Below, piece by piece: positions 1 to 13,746 of a DNA stretch of 64,000 nucleotides. Below the pieces are notes generated by a model. It did not search any database. It had not been told where the DNA came from and worked only from the letters and a program-made list of their open reading frames with translations. The DNA is from Bdellovibrionales bacterium RIFOXYD12_FULL_39_22 (GTDB taxonomy: Bacteria > Bdellovibrionota > Bacteriovoracia > Bacteriovoracales > Bacteriovoracaceae): assembly GCA_001770205.1 (NCBI GenBank), contig MEQL01000031.1, forward strand, positions 1-64,000, written 5' to 3'. A program made the translations under genes and the position numbers. Position 1 is the first letter of the stretch, and the number at the start of each line of letters is the position of its first letter.

Positions 1-310
1 AGCTCTTTAAAAACTAAATATTAGATTAAAAAGAATCATCAACTTAGGTTGATGGTTACCACGATGAGAAAGACCATGGCATACACAAAGTTGTATGCAA
101 AAAGACTGATGTAACTAAATCGTTGCTTAAAGGTGGAAGTTGAAGCGGAAGTTGAGTGGAATGTTTGTAGAGCAGGAAACGGCAAGTAAAGTGGAAGCGG
201 ATGAAGTGGAATAAGCAATAAGGTCAGTGCCAGCGGCCCGTCTCGCTGGAGTTATTAAAGATTTAGATCAAAACGATAAATCGAACATAGTTTTTTTTAT
301 AACGTTTTAA
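1..310 (+). promoter_or_regulatory. rRNA operon leader with boxA-like antitermination element
   Basis: This stretch has no convincing ORF and leads into the 16S gene. Positions 2-13 read GCTCTTTAAAAA, close to the boxA element (consensus around TGCTCTTTAACA) that recruits the Nus antitermination complex on rRNA transcripts. Positions 131-211 are purine-rich, with loosely repeated units of the type GTGGAAG/GCGGAAG. The transcription start and core promoter probably lie upstream of the window; I could not identify convincing -35/-10 boxes here. Confidence 0.55.
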
Positions 311-1866
<1,556 letters not shown>

Positions 1867-1962
1867 TAAAGGACAACTTGTTCTTACGATCAAGGATACA
1901 ACGGATGCTATGGTCTTTCTTTTTTAGTGGATAAGCTGTTTACCGGACATTTTAGATATTGT

Positions 1963-2039
1963 GGGACTGTAGCTCAGCTGGTTAGAGTACGTCCCTGATA
2001 AGGACGGGGTCGAAGGTTCGAGTCCTTCTAGTCCCACCA
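1963..2039 (+). tRNA. tRNA-Ile (GAT anticodon)
   Basis: This is a 77-nt cloverleaf with an encoded CCA end. The acceptor stem pairs GGGACTG with TAGTCCC, the D-arm contains AGCTCAGCTGGTTAGAGT, the anticodon loop is CTGATAA with GAT as anticodon, and the T-arm contains GGTTCGAGTCC. It sits between 16S and 23S. Many bacterial operons carry tRNA-Ile followed by tRNA-Ala here; no tRNA-Ala is visible in the remaining spacer. Confidence 0.97.
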
Positions 2040-2069
2040 TTATTATGTTTATGGTGCGAGGTAGCGGCA

Positions 2070-2085
2070 AAGATCTTTAACAATC
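2070..2085 (+). promoter_or_regulatory. boxA-like element in the 16S-23S spacer
   Basis: AGATCTTTAACAATC matches the core of bacterial boxA (CTTTAACA), which also occurs in the spacer of many rRNA operons. It lies about 110 bases before 23S and would serve Nus-dependent antitermination. The rest of the spacer (2040-2177) shows nothing else recognisable. Confidence 0.5.
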
Positions 2086-2177
2086 ACATAACAGGATCAG
2101 ATAGAAGACGAGAAACCTAGAAATAAAAGTTGAAAGAAAGATTTATTCCAATTTCAAAAAGATTCAAGATAGAAAAA

Positions 2178-5104
<2,927 letters not shown>

Positions 5105-5162
5105 CTTGAATGATTCTAGGTTTCGAAGATCTATCTGATCTTGTTTTGTGATTGTTAAAATT

Positions 5163-5279
5163 TTGGTGTGTCTATAGCGGAGGGGAAACACCCGATACAT
5201 TCCGAACTCGGAAGTTAAGCCCTCCAGCGGCGAAGTTAGTGCCAGGGTAACTTGGTGTGAGAATAGCACGATGCACCTT
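5163..5279 (+). rRNA. rrf: 5S ribosomal RNA
   Basis: This is about 117 nt, with the typical CCGAACTCGGAAGTTAAGC core at 5200-5220. The terminal helix pairs GGTGTGT at the 5' end with ATGCACC at the 3' end. It lies directly downstream of 23S and upstream of the operon terminator. Confidence 0.93.
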
Positions 5280-5280
5280 C

Positions 5281-5316
5281 AAAAAAAGGCCATATGAAAA
5301 TATGGCCTTTTTTTTG
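5281..5316 (+). terminator. Rho-independent terminator of the rRNA operon
   Basis: A perfect stem, GGCCATA (5288-5294) with TATGGCC (5301-5307), is closed by a short A-rich loop and followed by a run of nine to ten T. The upstream side is a run of A, so the same hairpin could stop transcription from the opposite strand, where the next gene ends at 5348. It is probably bidirectional. Confidence 0.9.
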
Positions 5317-5347
5317 CTGAAATTATCTTTAGGTACATACGTGTAAT

Positions 5348-5854
5348 TTATACGGCATCAAGTAATTCGCTGACTACCTTTGAGTAAGTAGAGTATCCCC
5401 AGAAGATTAATCTTTTTTCGTGCAATTTATTTTTTGTATCATCACGACCTTTATCTTGATCAATGTTTCGCACAAATTCTTCTAGATTATGCAAATGAGC
5501 ATCTAATATTTTTTCTTCTTTCGCGGTTAGCCAGATTTTTTTTACTTTCAAACATGGACGTTCATTAATTTCTTTTTTGAAATAACTACTAATTAGGCCA
5601 GAAAATATATCTTTGATTTCTTCCTTAATATTTTCTTCCTGATTTATACTTACTAGCCAATTATGTTTTTCTTGATTGTTTAGAAAATATATTCCATTTT
5701 TATAAGTTACAATGTTTTTCATCACTAAATTAGGCAAAAGATTTGCTAAAAGATTATGATCAAGATGTGTATCGATTTCAATCTCAAATATATTTTTTCC
5801 TTTTTTTTGTAGTGATTCTAAAATAATTCGTTCAACAACTAATAGGCCATTCAT
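5348..5854 (-). CDS. Hypothetical protein with winged-helix-like N-terminus
   Basis: I do not recognise this 168-residue protein as a named family. Residues about 5-58 look like a small winged-helix domain: several helices, then a recognition-helix-like stretch (NLLPNLVMKNIVTYKNG) and a short beta wing (IYFLNN). The remainder is charged, helical and has no signal peptide or membrane segment, so it should be cytoplasmic. A good AAGGAGA ribosome site lies just before the ATG. It is the second gene of a two-gene unit with the HTH-like gene at 5898-6236 (43-base gap), which suggests that both act together, probably in regulation. It vaguely recalls the TIGR02147/DUF4423 proteins common in Bdellovibrio and Fibrobacter, but it is shorter and I cannot confirm this. 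Confidence 0.7.
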   Translation of the reverse strand: MNGLLVVERIILESLQKKGKNIFEIEIDTHLDHNLLANLLPNLVMKNIVTYKNGIYFLNNQEKHNWLVSINQEENIKEEIKDIFSGLISSYFKKEINERPCLKVKKIWLTAKEEKILDAHLHNLEEFVRNIDQDKGRDDTKNKLHEKRLIFWGYSTYSKVVSELLDAV

Positions 5855-5897
5855 ATTGTCTCCTTTTATTTAAATTTACTGTGATCTTAAACTAACT

Positions 5898-6236
5898 TTA
5901 GGCCACAAGTTGTATTGAAATATTTTCTTGTGGTTTTTGCATAAACTCCCACAATGATAGTTTGCGCATCATAAGTATTTTTATCTCACTTTGCGATTTG
6001 CGCGAAAGGCGTTCTAAGCAACGCTTGGATAGTTGCGGGAGTTCGTTTATGTTAGCATCATGCTTGGCAATGAAGTTTTTAAATTTTTCATACTCAGATA
6101 GCTTCATCTCTGCTCCTTGTAGTAGCCTAAAGACTCTTGTGATGTTAATGCCAAGATCCTCAGACATTTTTTTTAGTGTACTTTTATTACCGATTAGATC
6201 GAAATAGTTTTGGATAATTGCTTGTTGAAGAATCAT
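5898..6236 (-). CDS. Small HTH-like putative DNA-binding protein
   Basis: The product is 112 residues, soluble and basic. Residues about 18-50 fit a helix-turn-helix: STLKKMSEDLGI as positioning helix, then NITRVFRLLQGA as possible recognition helix. The C-terminal part holds two more amphipathic helices rich in Lys and Arg. A very strong ribosome site, AGGAGGG, is placed eight bases before the ATG, so the start is well supported. It is the first gene of a pair with 5348-5854. The target and regulatory role are unknown. The pair lies between the rRNA operon and metH, and nothing links it clearly to either. Confidence 0.7.
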   Translation of the reverse strand: MILQQAIIQNYFDLIGNKSTLKKMSEDLGINITRVFRLLQGAEMKLSEYEKFKNFIAKHDANINELPQLSKRCLERLSRKSQSEIKILMMRKLSLWEFMQKPQENISIQLVA

Positions 6237-6380
6237 ATTTCCCTCCTGTTAAGAGACACTTAAGCAAGGTATGTGCCAAGATAATTCAAAATAATTGTTT
6301 GAGAAAACAACGGTTTGAGACAAGACTGTTTGTTGCAAATTGAGAAAGAGTGTTCTCAAAAAAGAAACGTGAATATTAAA

Positions 6381-9300
6381 TTAAACGGAAAAATATTTTG
6401 CATCTTCATGATGAAAAACTAGTGCTGACACGGAAGCCTCCGGATCCATCATGAAGGAATCGGTTAAATTCAATCCAATGTCGCTAGCAGGATTTAGTAA
6501 GTCATATATGATTTTTTGATCTTCTAAATTTGGGCAAGCCGGATAACCATAAGAGTAGCGACGGCCATGGTATTGAGTATGAAAACGATCGGTCATTGTG
6601 GTATCTATTGGATCTGCAAACCCCCACAGTGCCCGGATTTTAGAATGCAGATATTCCGCATAGGCCTCTGCCAGTTCCAATGTGAGAGCGGCCAGAATAT
6701 GTGATTGTAGAAAATTACCAGAAGCTTTTAATTGTTCAACTTCTTGTCGAATTTTGCTGCCGACGGTAACAAAGAAAATTGCCAAGCTATCAAAATTGTC
6801 ACTTGTGACATAGTCGGCCAGCGACAGTCCATTCTCTTTTGTTTGTCGAGGAAAAGGAAGTTGACAGATAATTTCGTCTTTCGTTGGATGATAAAGAGCG
6901 ATACTATTGTTAGTGCTTTTGCAGCGAAAAAACTGATAAACCGCTCCAGTAGTAAGCAGAGACTTTTTATATATTGCAAATGTCGTTTGTACTTGTTGGT
7001 AAACTGAAATTGCTTTTTCTGTTTCAGCATTTTTTGCGCTTTTACGAATTGAAGAAAAGTCGTTGGCAAAAAGAGCATTAGCATATTTGCCATTAATTCC
7101 AAGGTGGCGCGTCAAAAGCATCTTTGGATTTATAAAATTCCACAATTGCTCTACGGGAGTGTTTTTTAATACGTGTCGGTCAAAATCTGGCGGGATGGGA
7201 AGTTTATTTATTATTTTTATTTCACTAGAACGAGTGGTCGAGGATGTTCCACCATCAAAGGAAACTGATTCGCTTGAAGTAGAAGCGGTGGAAGGTGCGA
7301 CTAGTGCATTATGATGATTGATCAACAGATTTTCGTATTCTTTTTTATCTACGATTTTATTTGCTAAATCAAGGCCACTCATAGCGTCTTTGGCATAGAA
7401 TGTCGCACGATTTTTATAGTTAACGGATATTTTGTTGGTGACAAAATTTTTGGATAGTGCGGCTCCTCCGCAAAGAATGGGAGTTGTGATATTGGCCGCG
7501 GCCAAATCAATGGCAGTGTTAACCATTTCGTTGGCAGATTTTACCAACAGACCGGAAAGACCAATCAGATCTGGGCGATGTTTTTGGTGAGCAATTATTA
7601 ATTGCTCTGAACTTATTTTAATTCCCAAATTTACAACATCAAAACCGTTATTAGAAAAAATTATATCAACTAAGTTTTTTCCAATGTCGTGCACATCCCC
7701 TTTGACAGTGGCCAATAATAACTTGCCACGAGAAGTAGTTTGATTTTTGGATAGATGTGGTTTTAAATAGTCAACCGCACTTTTCATAACCTCGGCAGAC
7801 TGTAAAACTTCAGCAACAATTAGTTTATTTTCGTTAAAAAGTTTTCCAACTAATTTCATTCCATCCATCAAGGGCCCATTGATAATAGATAAGGCATCGT
7901 TGTTATTAAGTAAGAGATTTAGATTTTTTTCTAAATCGCCCTTCATTCCATCAACAATGGCAGCAGTAACAAGTTCAGAAGCAGATAACTTAGACTGCTT
8001 AGAATCTTCTGCTTTGATATCTTTTTTCCCCCGGTAAAATGCGACAAAAGGAGCAATAGAATCGGCCATACGATTCCATAAGAGATCTTCACAAAGTTTA
8101 ATTTCTTCAGAAGAGATTGAGGCAAAGCGTTTAAGTTTTTGGGCGTTGACGATGGCCAAATCCAATCCTGCTTTTACACAATGATATAGAAAAACAGAAT
8201 TTAAAACTTCTCGTCCGGCCGGAGGGAGACCAAAGGAAACATTGGAAACACCGATAGCACTTTTGCAGCGAGGAAATCTATCTTTAATTAGACGAAGGCC
8301 TTCAATAGTTTCGATGGCAGATGTTCTATATTTTACATCACCTGTTCCGCAGGGAAACACTAGCGGATCAAAGAAGATATTCTCATCGGGAATATTCAAC
8401 TCTTTTAGCAAATAGTAAGAGCGCTCTGCTACTTCAAGTTTGCGAGACCTGGTTATGGCCATTCCATTTTCTGGATCATCATCAATAGTGCCGACTACTA
8501 GCGAGGCCCCATATTGGCAAGCAAGTGAAGCAATTTCTTTAAATTTTTTCTCTCCATTTTCAAGATTGATGGAGTTAATAATGGATTTGCCTTGGCAGTA
8601 AGTTAAAGCTTCTTCAATAACTTTTGGATCAGTGGAGTCAATCATCAATGGAGTGCGAATTTTTTTTATTAGTTGCTCTAGAAAATCTTTCATGTCAGCT
8701 AGTTCATTGCTGTCTGGATTGGCCAGGCAAACATCTATGATATCTGCACCATTTTTTACTTGAGTTTTAGCAATTTCTGCGGCCTCATCAAATTTTTTAG
8801 CAGCAATTAATTCTTTGAACTGCTTAGAGCCGATAACATTGGTTCGTTCGCCCACGAGGATTGGCCGTTTTTCTTCTGATAACTCTAAATAATCTACGCC
8901 GGAAAGAGTGGCCATCTTGTGTGATATAATTTTCCGTGGATTTTTTGTGGCCACCATTTTTGCAAGTTCTTGTATGTGATGGGCGTTGGTCCCACAACAG
9001 CCTCCCACCAGATTTATCCATCCTTGGTCAATAAACCCCTCAAGTACTTTTGCCATCATTGATGGAGTTTCTAAGTAGCAACCATTTTCATCAGGAAGTC
9101 CAGCGTTTGGAACACACGCAATTTTAGTATTTGCCATTTTGCTCATGGTTCGCACATGATCTGCCATAAATTCAGGTCCGGTGGCGCAGTTGATCCCAAG
9201 ATATAAAAGGGATTTATGTTCTAGCGAGGTAATAAGTGCTTCTATCGTTTGGCCGGCCAACATAGTTCCTGCGGCCTCAATAGTTACAGAAATGGCGATA

Positions 9301-9884
9301 GGAATTTTCACTTCAACGGAAGCTAGCAATTTTTCTATAGCGATTATGGCCGCCTTTATATTTCGAGTATCATTGCATGTTTCCACCAAAAAATAATCGA
9401 CTTCTCCATCGTACAATCCTTGTGCTTGTATGTAATAGCTGGCCACCAAGGCCTCAAAAGAAATTCCACCAGTGATAGTTAGTGATTTAGTTGTAGGTCC
9501 CATAGAACCTGCCACAAAGCGGACCTTCTCTGGCGTTTTTTTGCTATATAGATCTGCCATTTCCCTAGCTATTTTTCCAGAAAGCCGACTGATTTCGTAT
9601 GATTTGTCCGCTAGACCGTATTCGCCAAGGACAAAATCGATACTTCCAAAAGAGTTTGTTTCAATGATATCTGCACCAACCTCCAAATAAAGTTGGTGCA
9701 CCTTTTTTACAATATGTGGAGAGATTAAATTGAGATGCTCGTTGCATCCTTCGAATTGTTTGCCTCCGAAATCTTGAGCAGTTAGCGAAAATCCTTGCAA
9801 AGCAGTACCAGTGGCCCCATCTAATACAAGGATCTTTTTATTCAACAATTGCTGCAATAGTTCGATACGCTCTTTTCTATTCAT
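6381..9884 (-). CDS. metH: Cobalamin-dependent methionine synthase
   Basis: This 1167-residue enzyme transfers a methyl group from 5-methyltetrahydrofolate via methylcobalamin to homocysteine, making methionine in the cytoplasm. All four modules of the family are present. The N-terminal homocysteine domain carries the zinc cysteines in GINCATGP and GGCCGT. The pterin domain carries ERTNVIGS. The B12 cap and Rossmann domain carry DVHDIGKN, where His732 would ligate cobalt. The C-terminal AdoMet-binding reactivation domain carries YSYGYPACP. E. coli MetH has 1227 residues, so this copy is slightly compact. It is monocistronic and divergent from the transglycosylase gene; the 146-base gap shows no cobalamin or SAM riboswitch that I can recognise. 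Confidence 0.97.
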   Translation of the reverse strand: MNRKERIELLQQLLNKKILVLDGATGTALQGFSLTAQDFGGKQFEGCNEHLNLISPHIVKKVHQLYLEVGADIIETNSFGSIDFVLGEYGLADKSYEISRLSGKIAREMADLYSKKTPEKVRFVAGSMGPTTKSLTITGGISFEALVASYYIQAQGLYDGEVDYFLVETCNDTRNIKAAIIAIEKLLASVEVKIPIAISVTIEAAGTMLAGQTIEALITSLEHKSLLYLGINCATGPEFMADHVRTMSKMANTKIACVPNAGLPDENGCYLETPSMMAKVLEGFIDQGWINLVGGCCGTNAHHIQELAKMVATKNPRKIISHKMATLSGVDYLELSEEKRPILVGERTNVIGSKQFKELIAAKKFDEAAEIAKTQVKNGADIIDVCLANPDSNELADMKDFLEQLIKKIRTPLMIDSTDPKVIEEALTYCQGKSIINSINLENGEKKFKEIASLACQYGASLVVGTIDDDPENGMAITRSRKLEVAERSYYLLKELNIPDENIFFDPLVFPCGTGDVKYRTSAIETIEGLRLIKDRFPRCKSAIGVSNVSFGLPPAGREVLNSVFLYHCVKAGLDLAIVNAQKLKRFASISSEEIKLCEDLLWNRMADSIAPFVAFYRGKKDIKAEDSKQSKLSASELVTAAIVDGMKGDLEKNLNLLLNNNDALSIINGPLMDGMKLVGKLFNENKLIVAEVLQSAEVMKSAVDYLKPHLSKNQTTSRGKLLLATVKGDVHDIGKNLVDIIFSNNGFDVVNLGIKISSEQLIIAHQKHRPDLIGLSGLLVKSANEMVNTAIDLAAANITTPILCGGAALSKNFVTNKISVNYKNRATFYAKDAMSGLDLANKIVDKKEYENLLINHHNALVAPSTASTSSESVSFDGGTSSTTRSSEIKIINKLPIPPDFDRHVLKNTPVEQLWNFINPKMLLTRHLGINGKYANALFANDFSSIRKSAKNAETEKAISVYQQVQTTFAIYKKSLLTTGAVYQFFRCKSTNNSIALYHPTKDEIICQLPFPRQTKENGLSLADYVTSDNFDSLAIFFVTVGSKIRQEVEQLKASGNFLQSHILAALTLELAEAYAEYLHSKIRALWGFADPIDTTMTDRFHTQYHGRRYSYGYPACPNLEDQKIIYDLLNPASDIGLNLTDSFMMDPEASVSALVFHHEDAKYFSV

Positions 9885-10030
9885 GATGGATGCCTTTTAT
9901 ATTTATATTAATAGTAAATGCTGGGTAATTTCTAATATAAGAATAAAGTGACGACAACAATTTATTTTGGTGTTACCCTTTTTGCATACCATGCTGGAAC
10001 TATTTTTGAGTGGTAAAACAGGGATGTTTG

Positions 10031-11725
10031 ATGAGAATTACTAGTTTCGTAGTTTTTACGGCAATTTGCTATATGCTGGCCGGCCAAATAAGCTTGGCCG
10101 CAGAGAGCGATTTTCCTGTAGATGATTTTTTGCGGCCGAGAATTGATTTTTGGAAAAAGGTTTACACTGAAATATCTATTGATGAGTGGTTTCTACACGA
10201 TATGGATGATCTATCTATTATCTACGGAAGCGTATCTGTAGATCATACGCTATCTCCTAGGATGAGAACGCGAATTTTGAATGAAAAAAAGAAAGACGTT
10301 CAAGGACAGCTTAAAAAAATTATTCTAAATAAGGGGCAAAATCTATCGCCGGCCTTGGCGGAATTATTCAAAAAAATTGAGCATGTTAAAAATCTTGACC
10401 GGCTAATGTATAATATTCGAACCCAACAGGGAATGTCGGATAAGTTTAAACGTGGCATTGAAACATCAACCAAATATCTAGAAAAAATAGAAAATATTAT
10501 TGAGCGAGAAGGCCTTCCGCGAGAAATAATGTTTTTGCCACACGTAGAGAGTTCTTTTGATTATACTGCTTATTCGAAAGTAGGAGCGGCGGGAGTTTGG
10601 CAATTTATGCGCTCAACTGGACGGTTGTATCGGTTGAAGCAGACTTATATTATCGATGAAAGACGTGATCCCATGTTGGCAACTGAGGCGGCTATACATT
10701 TACTGAAATACAATTATTCGAAAGTACAAAGTTGGCCTTTAGCGGTTACCGCGTATAATTTTGGTCTCATGGGAATTGAGCGGGCGGTGGCGGCCACAAA
10801 AACTTCTTCATTGTCAGAGATAATTAAAAATTATGATGGCCGACGCTTCGGTTTTGCGTCTAAGAATTTCTATGTATCATTTATTGCTGCAGTAGAGATT
10901 GCTAAAAATCCAGAAAAATATTTTAAGAATCTGCAAATGGCACCGGCAATTGATTTTATGCAAGTGGCGCTGCCTAAAAGTTTGGCCATGTCACAAATTG
11001 GAAAAGTTTTAGAGTTGGATATGTCAACATTGAGAGAATATAATTTATCTCTGAGACCAATTGTTTTTGAAAGAGATATTGCACTACCGGCCAATTTTGG
11101 TCTAAAAGTTCCGAGGATGTCAAAAGAGGTCCTGATTGCACTTGATAAAAAAATGTCAGAAGCTGAAGAATTTAAGCCTATATCAAAAAAGATTTTTGAA
11201 CCGGTGATACAAAAGATGGAGAATACGTCTATGGTTGTGCCATCTGCAGAAAGCGCAATAACACAGACAAAATTTGACGATTACATAAACTCATATAATT
11301 TTAATATTGTGAAGGTAGAGCAAGATCTTTATAAAATCTCAGTAGAAATAGATGAGACGCCCGGCCATTATGCAGATTGGTTAGTTACGCAACTAGCAAC
11401 ACTCAGCAAGTTAAATGGAAGAAGTATTCGGCGAATTAATTTGGGAGAAACTATTTTGTTACCAATAAAGGATGAGAAAATAAGTAGTTTTAATAAGCAA
11501 AGAGTTGAATATCATCAGTCAATTATTGAGGATTTTTTTAATAACTATCGTGTTGCTGGATCTTTTGATTATAAAGTTCGTTCTGGTGACAGTGTTTCTA
11601 GAATAATAACTAAAAATGATATTCCCATGTGGTTATTAAGAAGTTATATGAAAACTGGCGTTCAGTTGTCAGCAGGAGAAGTAATTAAGATTCCGGTTAT
11701 TGAGGAGATAAGTAGTAAATTGTAA
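10031..11725 (+). CDS. MltD-like membrane-bound lytic transglycosylase with LysM domain
   Basis: The protein (564 residues from the chosen start) should cleave the glycan strands of peptidoglycan in the periplasm. The N-terminus is a signal peptide (MRITSFVVFTAICYML..). A lysozyme-like SLT domain follows around residues 140-290, with the catalytic Glu in PHVESSFDYTAYSKVGAAGVW and the family motif WQFMRSTGRLY. The C-terminal 45 residues form a LysM peptidoglycan-binding repeat (YKVRSGDSVSRII..). A GTG start 21 bases upstream is possible, but AGGGA lies at correct distance from the ATG at 10031, and that start gives a clean signal peptide. The cyclase gene follows after 29 bases, so co-transcription is possible. 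I see no lipobox, unlike E. coli MltD. Confidence 0.9.
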   Translation: MRITSFVVFTAICYMLAGQISLAAESDFPVDDFLRPRIDFWKKVYTEISIDEWFLHDMDDLSIIYGSVSVDHTLSPRMRTRILNEKKKDVQGQLKKIILNKGQNLSPALAELFKKIEHVKNLDRLMYNIRTQQGMSDKFKRGIETSTKYLEKIENIIEREGLPREIMFLPHVESSFDYTAYSKVGAAGVWQFMRSTGRLYRLKQTYIIDERRDPMLATEAAIHLLKYNYSKVQSWPLAVTAYNFGLMGIERAVAATKTSSLSEIIKNYDGRRFGFASKNFYVSFIAAVEIAKNPEKYFKNLQMAPAIDFMQVALPKSLAMSQIGKVLELDMSTLREYNLSLRPIVFERDIALPANFGLKVPRMSKEVLIALDKKMSEAEEFKPISKKIFEPVIQKMENTSMVVPSAESAITQTKFDDYINSYNFNIVKVEQDLYKISVEIDETPGHYADWLVTQLATLSKLNGRSIRRINLGETILLPIKDEKISSFNKQRVEYHQSIIEDFFNNYRVAGSFDYKVRSGDSVSRIITKNDIPMWLLRSYMKTGVQLSAGEVIKIPVIEEISSKL

Positions 11726-11754
11726 TTAATATTTGAAATTTTAGAGAGATGGTT

Positions 11755-13725
11755 ATGAGTGATACATCGACACCCGGCCAGACAACTGGTTTTTTCACTA
11801 AGCTGGTAGAGTTTCTTTCGGATGATACTTTTTCGCTGGATCAATTAACTTTGCTATGGAATGGCCACGATCCGGAGTATTGGAGCAAAACCGTAAAATT
11901 GTACCATCTCTTTGCAGAAAGGGTATTAAGTTTTGCATCCCCACTGCTTTCATATGATATCGTAAGTGAAGGAATAAAATTTTTTCCTCAGGATGCCAAA
12001 TTACGGCAGTTGCAGGCCTTGACGCTTGCAAGAATAAATGTAAGCGATCGGGCCAACCAGGTTATTTTAGAACTGTTTAACGAAGGCCATAGAGATAAAG
12101 AAACACTTGGTTTGTTGGCCAGAACCAATAAAGATTTATGGCAGCACGAGACTAATTTAGAGAAAAAAAATAAATATAAAGAGACGGCCGTTAAATATTA
12201 TTTGGAGGCATATAACTTATATAAAAGTTCCTGGACTGGAATTAACGCTGCCACTCTTTTTTATATTTCTAAAAATATAGATCAGGCGATAAAAATTGCC
12301 AAAGAGCTGAAGACTAATATTTTAGCAGAATTTCAGAAATATGCTGGAGAAGATGGAGAATATTGGACTTTGGCCACATTGGGTGAGGCATCACTTATTT
12401 TGCATGAGTTTGACGAGGCCATAAAATATTATGGAGAGGCGCAAAAGCATTCACAAAAAAAATATGGAAATATCAATAGCACTTGGAAAAATGCGCAAAT
12501 GCTAATAGACAGTATGGCAATTTCGACAGAGGTGCAGGCAAATATTATTCGAAGCTTTGATTTTCCAGAAGTGTTAATTTTTTCTGGGCATATGGTTGAT
12601 GGCCCGAATAAAGCTCGACAGCGTTTTCCCGAATCGATTTCAGATCAAGTTTATGAAGAAATTTTCAAGCGAATATCGGGAAGCAAAAATTTGATAACAT
12701 TTTCTTCACTAGCAAATGGAGCGGATATTTTATTTGTGGAGGCGGCAGAAAAATTAGAGGCAAAGATTAATATTGTTTTGCCATGTTCTCCAGATCTATT
12801 CAATAAAACCAGTGTCCTTAATTATGGAAATATCAATTGGAGTGAACGCTTTTATCGTATTATGGATTCAGCAATTATAAAGCATGTTTTACATCGCAAT
12901 ACGAACCAGTTGACTAGCTCTGTTTATACCTTTGCCAACGAAATAACTTATGGACTAGGTCGAATAAATGCCAAAGATTTAAATGCACAGGTTAAAACCA
13001 TGGCAGTATTGAGTCATTTGGATAATGGCCGGCCGGGAGGGGCCCGTTCAGTTGTTGATTTTTGGAGATCACAAAATGAAGTCCCAGATATTATTAATTT
13101 GGATCAGGTAAGTAGAAAAAAAATAATATTACAACGGCCTGGAATAATTGCAGACGATGAAAAAAAATCTTCATCACCGGAAGATGAGAAGCGGAAAAGG
13201 ATGGCAGTATTGTTTGCAGATACAGAAAACTATAGCAAGTTAAAAGATGAAGAGTTTCCTCTTTTTGAAAAATATATTCTGGGCCTGGCGCAAAGACTTA
13301 TTGAGGAAAGAAAATATTGTGTTTGTAGTAAAAATAGTTGGGGAGATGCTCTGTTTTTAGTCTTTGAAAATATAAAAGAGGCTGGTATGTTTGCCTTAGA
13401 GTTTACAGAAGAAATTGCCATAACGGATTGGGCGGCCAAAGGATTTAGTCAAACAATACGATTGCGAATTGCCTTGCATGCTGGAATAATTTTTGAAACC
13501 ACCAATCCGATAAATGGACAGATTACTCATAATGGAGAAGATGTTTGTAGAACTGCCCGCATTGAGGGAGTTACTCCATCAGGCCAAGTTTTTGCAAGTA
13601 TGGAGTTTGCAACGTTGGCGGCAGCAGAACATATAACAGAATTTGAGTGTACTTATGTGGGGAAAATGGTGATGCCCAAAAGATATGGTATTTTTCCCAC
13701 TTACCATGTGAGGAAAGCTTTTTAG
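11755..13725 (+). CDS. TPR-sensor / SLOG-like / class III nucleotidyl cyclase protein
   Basis: The protein (656 residues) is cytoplasmic, with no signal or membrane segment. Residues about 60-255 are helical TPR-like repeats ending in a stretch (YWTLATLGEASLILHEF) typical of the TRAFs-binding/TPR-S sensor domain. Residues about 268-370 look like a Rossmann-type SLOG domain (LIFSGHMVDGP, SSLANGADILFVEAA, INIVLP), expected to bind a nucleotide ligand. Residues about 480-652 are a class III cyclase domain: metal Asp in LFADTENYS and SWGDALFL, and Arg in CRTARIEG. By eye the base-recognition Lys is Asn and the transition-state Asn is Cys, so the product need not be cAMP. ATG 11755 is preferred over 11749 because AGAGAG sits six bases before it. 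The TIR gene follows after 21 bases. Confidence 0.85.
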   Translation: MSDTSTPGQTTGFFTKLVEFLSDDTFSLDQLTLLWNGHDPEYWSKTVKLYHLFAERVLSFASPLLSYDIVSEGIKFFPQDAKLRQLQALTLARINVSDRANQVILELFNEGHRDKETLGLLARTNKDLWQHETNLEKKNKYKETAVKYYLEAYNLYKSSWTGINAATLFYISKNIDQAIKIAKELKTNILAEFQKYAGEDGEYWTLATLGEASLILHEFDEAIKYYGEAQKHSQKKYGNINSTWKNAQMLIDSMAISTEVQANIIRSFDFPEVLIFSGHMVDGPNKARQRFPESISDQVYEEIFKRISGSKNLITFSSLANGADILFVEAAEKLEAKINIVLPCSPDLFNKTSVLNYGNINWSERFYRIMDSAIIKHVLHRNTNQLTSSVYTFANEITYGLGRINAKDLNAQVKTMAVLSHLDNGRPGGARSVVDFWRSQNEVPDIINLDQVSRKKIILQRPGIIADDEKKSSSPEDEKRKRMAVLFADTENYSKLKDEEFPLFEKYILGLAQRLIEERKYCVCSKNSWGDALFLVFENIKEAGMFALEFTEEIAITDWAAKGFSQTIRLRIALHAGIIFETTNPINGQITHNGEDVCRTARIEGVTPSGQVFASMEFATLAAAEHITEFECTYVGKMVMPKRYGIFPTYHVRKAF

Positions 13726-13746
13726 CAGCAAGGAAAGGAACAGTGA

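Noticed and set aside
6728..7314. Several 80-125-codon frames on either strand inside metH
   Set aside because: They are shadows of a clearly conserved methionine synthase frame.
9885..10030. Riboswitch (cobalamin or SAM) before metH
   Set aside because: Only 146 bases divergent with another gene, and none of the conserved riboswitch boxes could be recognised.
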